Below, piece by piece: positions 14,025 through 15,940 of a stretch of DNA of 15,940 nt. The stretch is taken from the NCBI GenBank assembly GCA_023395615.1, contig JAEWYP010000061.1:1-15940 (forward strand), given 5' to 3'. Made by a program: the position numbers and the translations under genes. The notes below the pieces were generated by a model. That model made no database searches and had not been told where the DNA came from. It was given only the letters and a program-made list of their open reading frames with translations. Position 1 is the stretch's first letter, and each line of letters starts with the position of its first letter. The DNA comes from Bacillota bacterium. Lineage in GTDB: Bacteria; Bacillota; Clostridia; Christensenellales; Aristaeellaceae.

Positions 14025-15623
14025 ATGGCGAACTTTATCCTGTTGGCCGCGGTCATCATCGTGGCCTGCGTAATTTTCCAAAAAATCAGCAGCCGGCTGG
14101 GCGTGCCCTCGTTGCTGGCCTTTATCCTGCTGGGGATGCTCTTCGGCTCGGACGGGCTGATCAAAATTCCGTTTGACGATTACGCTTTAGCCGAGCAGCT
14201 GTGCTCCGTCGCCCTGATCTTTATTATGTTCTACGGCGGCTTCGGCACCAAATGGCGGGAGGCGCGTCCCGTGGCGCTGAAGGCCGGGCTGCTGTCGTCG
14301 CTGGGTACGGTGCTTACGGCGGGGCTGGTGGGGCTTTTCTGCTGGCTGGCGCTTCGGATAGCCCTTTTGGAAAGCTTCCTGATCGGCGCGGTCATCAGCT
14401 CCACGGACGCCGCGTCGGTGTTCTCCATCCTGCGTTCCCGCCGCCTCAACCTGAAGGATAACACGGCCTCGCTTTTGGAGATTGAAAGCGGCAGCAACGA
14501 CCCGTTTTCCTACATGCTCACGGTCATCCTGTTATCCCTGATGGGCGGCAAGGCGTCGCCGGGCGGGTTTGCCTACGCGGTGTTTGCGCAGCTGGCGTAC
14601 GGGGCGGCTTTCGGCGGGATCATCGCGGCGCTGGCGATTGCCTTTCTGCGCCGTTTTCATTTTGCAGACGGGTTCTGCGCCGTGTTTCTGGTGGCGGTGG
14701 CGCTGCTGGCCTATGGGGCGCCCGCCGCCGTGGGCGGGAACGGCTACCTGTCGGCTTATCTGGCGGGCATCCTGCTTGGCAACGCGAAAATCCCCAACAA
14801 AGGCGTGCTGGTCAACTTTTTTGACGGTGCGACGGGGATGATGCAGATGCTGCTGTTTTTCACTCTGGGGCTGCTGGCGTATCCCTCTAACCTGCCCGCC
14901 ATCGCGCCCACGGCGCTGCTGATCGCGCTGTTTCTCACCTTCGTGGCGCGCCCGGCGGCGGTGTTCGCCATTCTGTCCCCGTTCCGGTGCAGCGTCCGGC
15001 AGCGGCTGCTGGTATCGTGGGCGGGCATGCGCGGGGCCGCGTCCATCGTGTTCGCCATCATGGTCACGGTGGACCCCGCCTCCACCAGCAACGATATTTT
15101 CCACATCGTACTTACGATCGTGCTGTTTTCCATCCTGCTGCAGGGGTCGCTGATCCCGCCCGTCGCCCGCGCCCTGCGCATGACCGACCCCTCCGCCGAC
15201 GTCATGAAAACCTTTACCGACTATACCGACGAGGTGCCGGTGCAGTTTATCCAGTTTGGCATCCCATCGGAGCACCCCTGGGCGGGCCGCACGGTAGCGG
15301 AACTGCCCCTGCCGCCGGATACGCTGCTGGTGCTGTTGCTGCACGGGCGGGATAAGACGGTGCCCAACGGCTCCACGGTCGTTCTGCCGGGGGATACGCT
15401 GGTGTTAAGCGGCAAGGCGGGCGTGAAGATCGACGGCGTGCGTCTGTACGAAAAGGCGCTGGAACCGGGCGACGAGCTGATCGGCAAAACCCCGGCGGAG
15501 CTTACGAATAACGACCGGCTGATTATGATGATCTGCCGCGGCAACGGCGTCGTGATCCCCAACGGCACGACGACTTTACGCGAAAACGACGTGCTGGTGA
15601 TGAACGAAACCGGCAACGCCTGA
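14025..15623 (+). CDS. CPA1-type K+/H+ antiporter (NhaP2-like) with two RCK_C domains (532 aa)
   Basis: This is an integral membrane cation/proton antiporter. Residues 1-390 form about 12-13 membrane segments. The ion-site motifs are AVISSTDAASVF (122-133, Asp128) and ESGSNDP (154-160, Asn158-Asp159), the ND form typical of the potassium/proton group. The cytoplasmic tail holds a TrkA_C/RCK_C-like domain (about 405-465). A second copy (about 480-528) shares the pattern G(R/K)TxAEL, a central PNG(S/T)T and a final DxLV. Family knowledge: such antiporters export K+ or Na+, and RCK_C domains bind small ligands. The ATG at 14025 has AGGAGG 7 nt upstream; a TTG at 13983 is rejected. No partner gene is co-transcribed downstream. 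Confidence 0.92.
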   Translation: MANFILLAAVIIVACVIFQKISSRLGVPSLLAFILLGMLFGSDGLIKIPFDDYALAEQLCSVALIFIMFYGGFGTKWREARPVALKAGLLSSLGTVLTAGLVGLFCWLALRIALLESFLIGAVISSTDAASVFSILRSRRLNLKDNTASLLEIESGSNDPFSYMLTVILLSLMGGKASPGGFAYAVFAQLAYGAAFGGIIAALAIAFLRRFHFADGFCAVFLVAVALLAYGAPAAVGGNGYLSAYLAGILLGNAKIPNKGVLVNFFDGATGMMQMLLFFTLGLLAYPSNLPAIAPTALLIALFLTFVARPAAVFAILSPFRCSVRQRLLVSWAGMRGAASIVFAIMVTVDPASTSNDIFHIVLTIVLFSILLQGSLIPPVARALRMTDPSADVMKTFTDYTDEVPVQFIQFGIPSEHPWAGRTVAELPLPPDTLLVLLLHGRDKTVPNGSTVVLPGDTLVLSGKAGVKIDGVRLYEKALEPGDELIGKTPAELTNNDRLIMMICRGNGVVIPNGTTTLRENDVLVMNETGNA

Positions 15624-15644
15624 CCCAGCCGCAAGCTCAACGTT

Positions 15645-15940
15645 TTATCCGTGTTCCACCCAGCCGCGGGCGCGTTCCACCGCACGGTGCCAGCCGTACA
15701 GCGCCAGCCCCCGGTTGTACTCGTCCATGGCGGGGGTAAAGGTGAGGTCGGGCTTCACCATGGAAGCCGCCTCTTCCTTGCTGCGGTATACGCCCACGGC
15801 CAGCCCCGCCAGTAGCGCCGCCCCCAGAGCGGTCGTTTCCAGCACCGCGGGGCGCACCACGGGCACGCCCAGAATGTCGCTTTGAAACTGCATTAAAAAG
15901 CCGTTGGCGCTCGCGCCGCCGTCCACCTGCATATGCGGCG
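15645..15940 (-). CDS. glpK: Glycerol kinase, C-terminal part (cut by window end)
   Basis: This is the last about 98 residues of glycerol kinase (FGGY family), which makes glycerol-3-phosphate from glycerol and ATP. The match is close along its whole length: MQVDGGASANGFLMQFQSD, then ILGVPVVRP, TTALGAALLAGLAVGVY and, near the end, YGWHRAVERARGWVEHG. The frame is open to the window edge, and the ATG at 15932 is internal. It converges on the antiporter gene with only 21 bp between stop codons and no hairpin seen there. Confidence 0.93.
   Translation of the reverse strand, partial: PHMQVDGGASANGFLMQFQSDILGVPVVRPAVLETTALGAALLAGLAVGVYRSKEEAASMVKPDLTFTPAMDEYNRGLALYGWHRAVERARGWVEHG

Noticed and set aside
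14532..15344. 270-codon open frame on the minus strand
   Set aside because: Antisense to the antiporter. Its Gln/His/Arg-rich sequence has no recognisable fold.
15624..15644. Terminator between the antiporter gene and glpK
   Set aside because: The 21-bp gap contains no inverted repeat of useful length. Any terminator must lie inside the coding ends.

Overview
The window is GC-rich, densely coded chromosomal DNA with 14 supported genes, two of them cut by the window edges. Purine-rich Shine-Dalgarno sequences (GGAGG/AAGGAG types) are general. The promoters are extended -10 types such as TGTGCTATAAT, and termination is by GC hairpins. The gene set is a GH1 glycosidase, a RACo-type ASKHA protein, a PP2C phosphatase and Wzx/DegT glycan genes. 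Together these suggest a GC-rich anaerobic member of the Bacillota (Clostridia). This is an inference from gene style, since no rRNA or other marker gene is present.

Left part (1-5.8 kb, mostly + strand). The window opens inside a bacterial homologue of the CASTOR/POLLUX ion channel family, with the pore region missing to the left. A small, very acidic protein of unknown function follows on the minus strand. It is divergent from a cytoplasmic GH1 beta-glycosidase with a well-formed promoter and a strong terminator. Next come a stand-alone nucleotidyltransferase-fold protein, whose predicted promoter overlaps the glycosidase terminator, and a short RACo-like [2Fe-2S]/ASKHA activator. The RACo leader contains a terminator-like hairpin. 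A bidirectional terminator separates RACo from the next block.

Central part (5.85-13.8 kb, all minus strand). In transcription order this block holds a Nudix hydrolase, a promoter, an EamA transporter, a GT2 glycosyltransferase, a DegT-family sugar aminotransferase, a Wzx/PST flippase, an ATP-grasp ligase, a PP2C phosphatase and MiaA. From EamA to MiaA the gaps run from a 4-bp overlap to about 100 bp with no obvious terminator, so this could be one operon. The GT2, aminotransferase, flippase and ATP-grasp genes look like a compact cassette that makes, decorates and exports an amino-sugar-containing lipid-linked glycan. No initiating phosphoglycosyltransferase, polymerase or chain-length regulator is present here.

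Right part (13.9-15.94 kb). A CPA1-type K+/H+ antiporter (NhaP2-like) carries two tandem RCK_C-type regulatory domains and is divergent from the Nudix gene. It converges on the C-terminal end of glycerol kinase (glpK), which runs out of the window. No rRNA, tRNA, CRISPR array, insertion sequence or prophage gene was seen. The most unusual items are the CASTOR/POLLUX homologue, the duplicated regulatory domain in the antiporter, the aminotransferase/ATP-grasp/PP2C glycan cluster, and the hairpin in the RACo leader.
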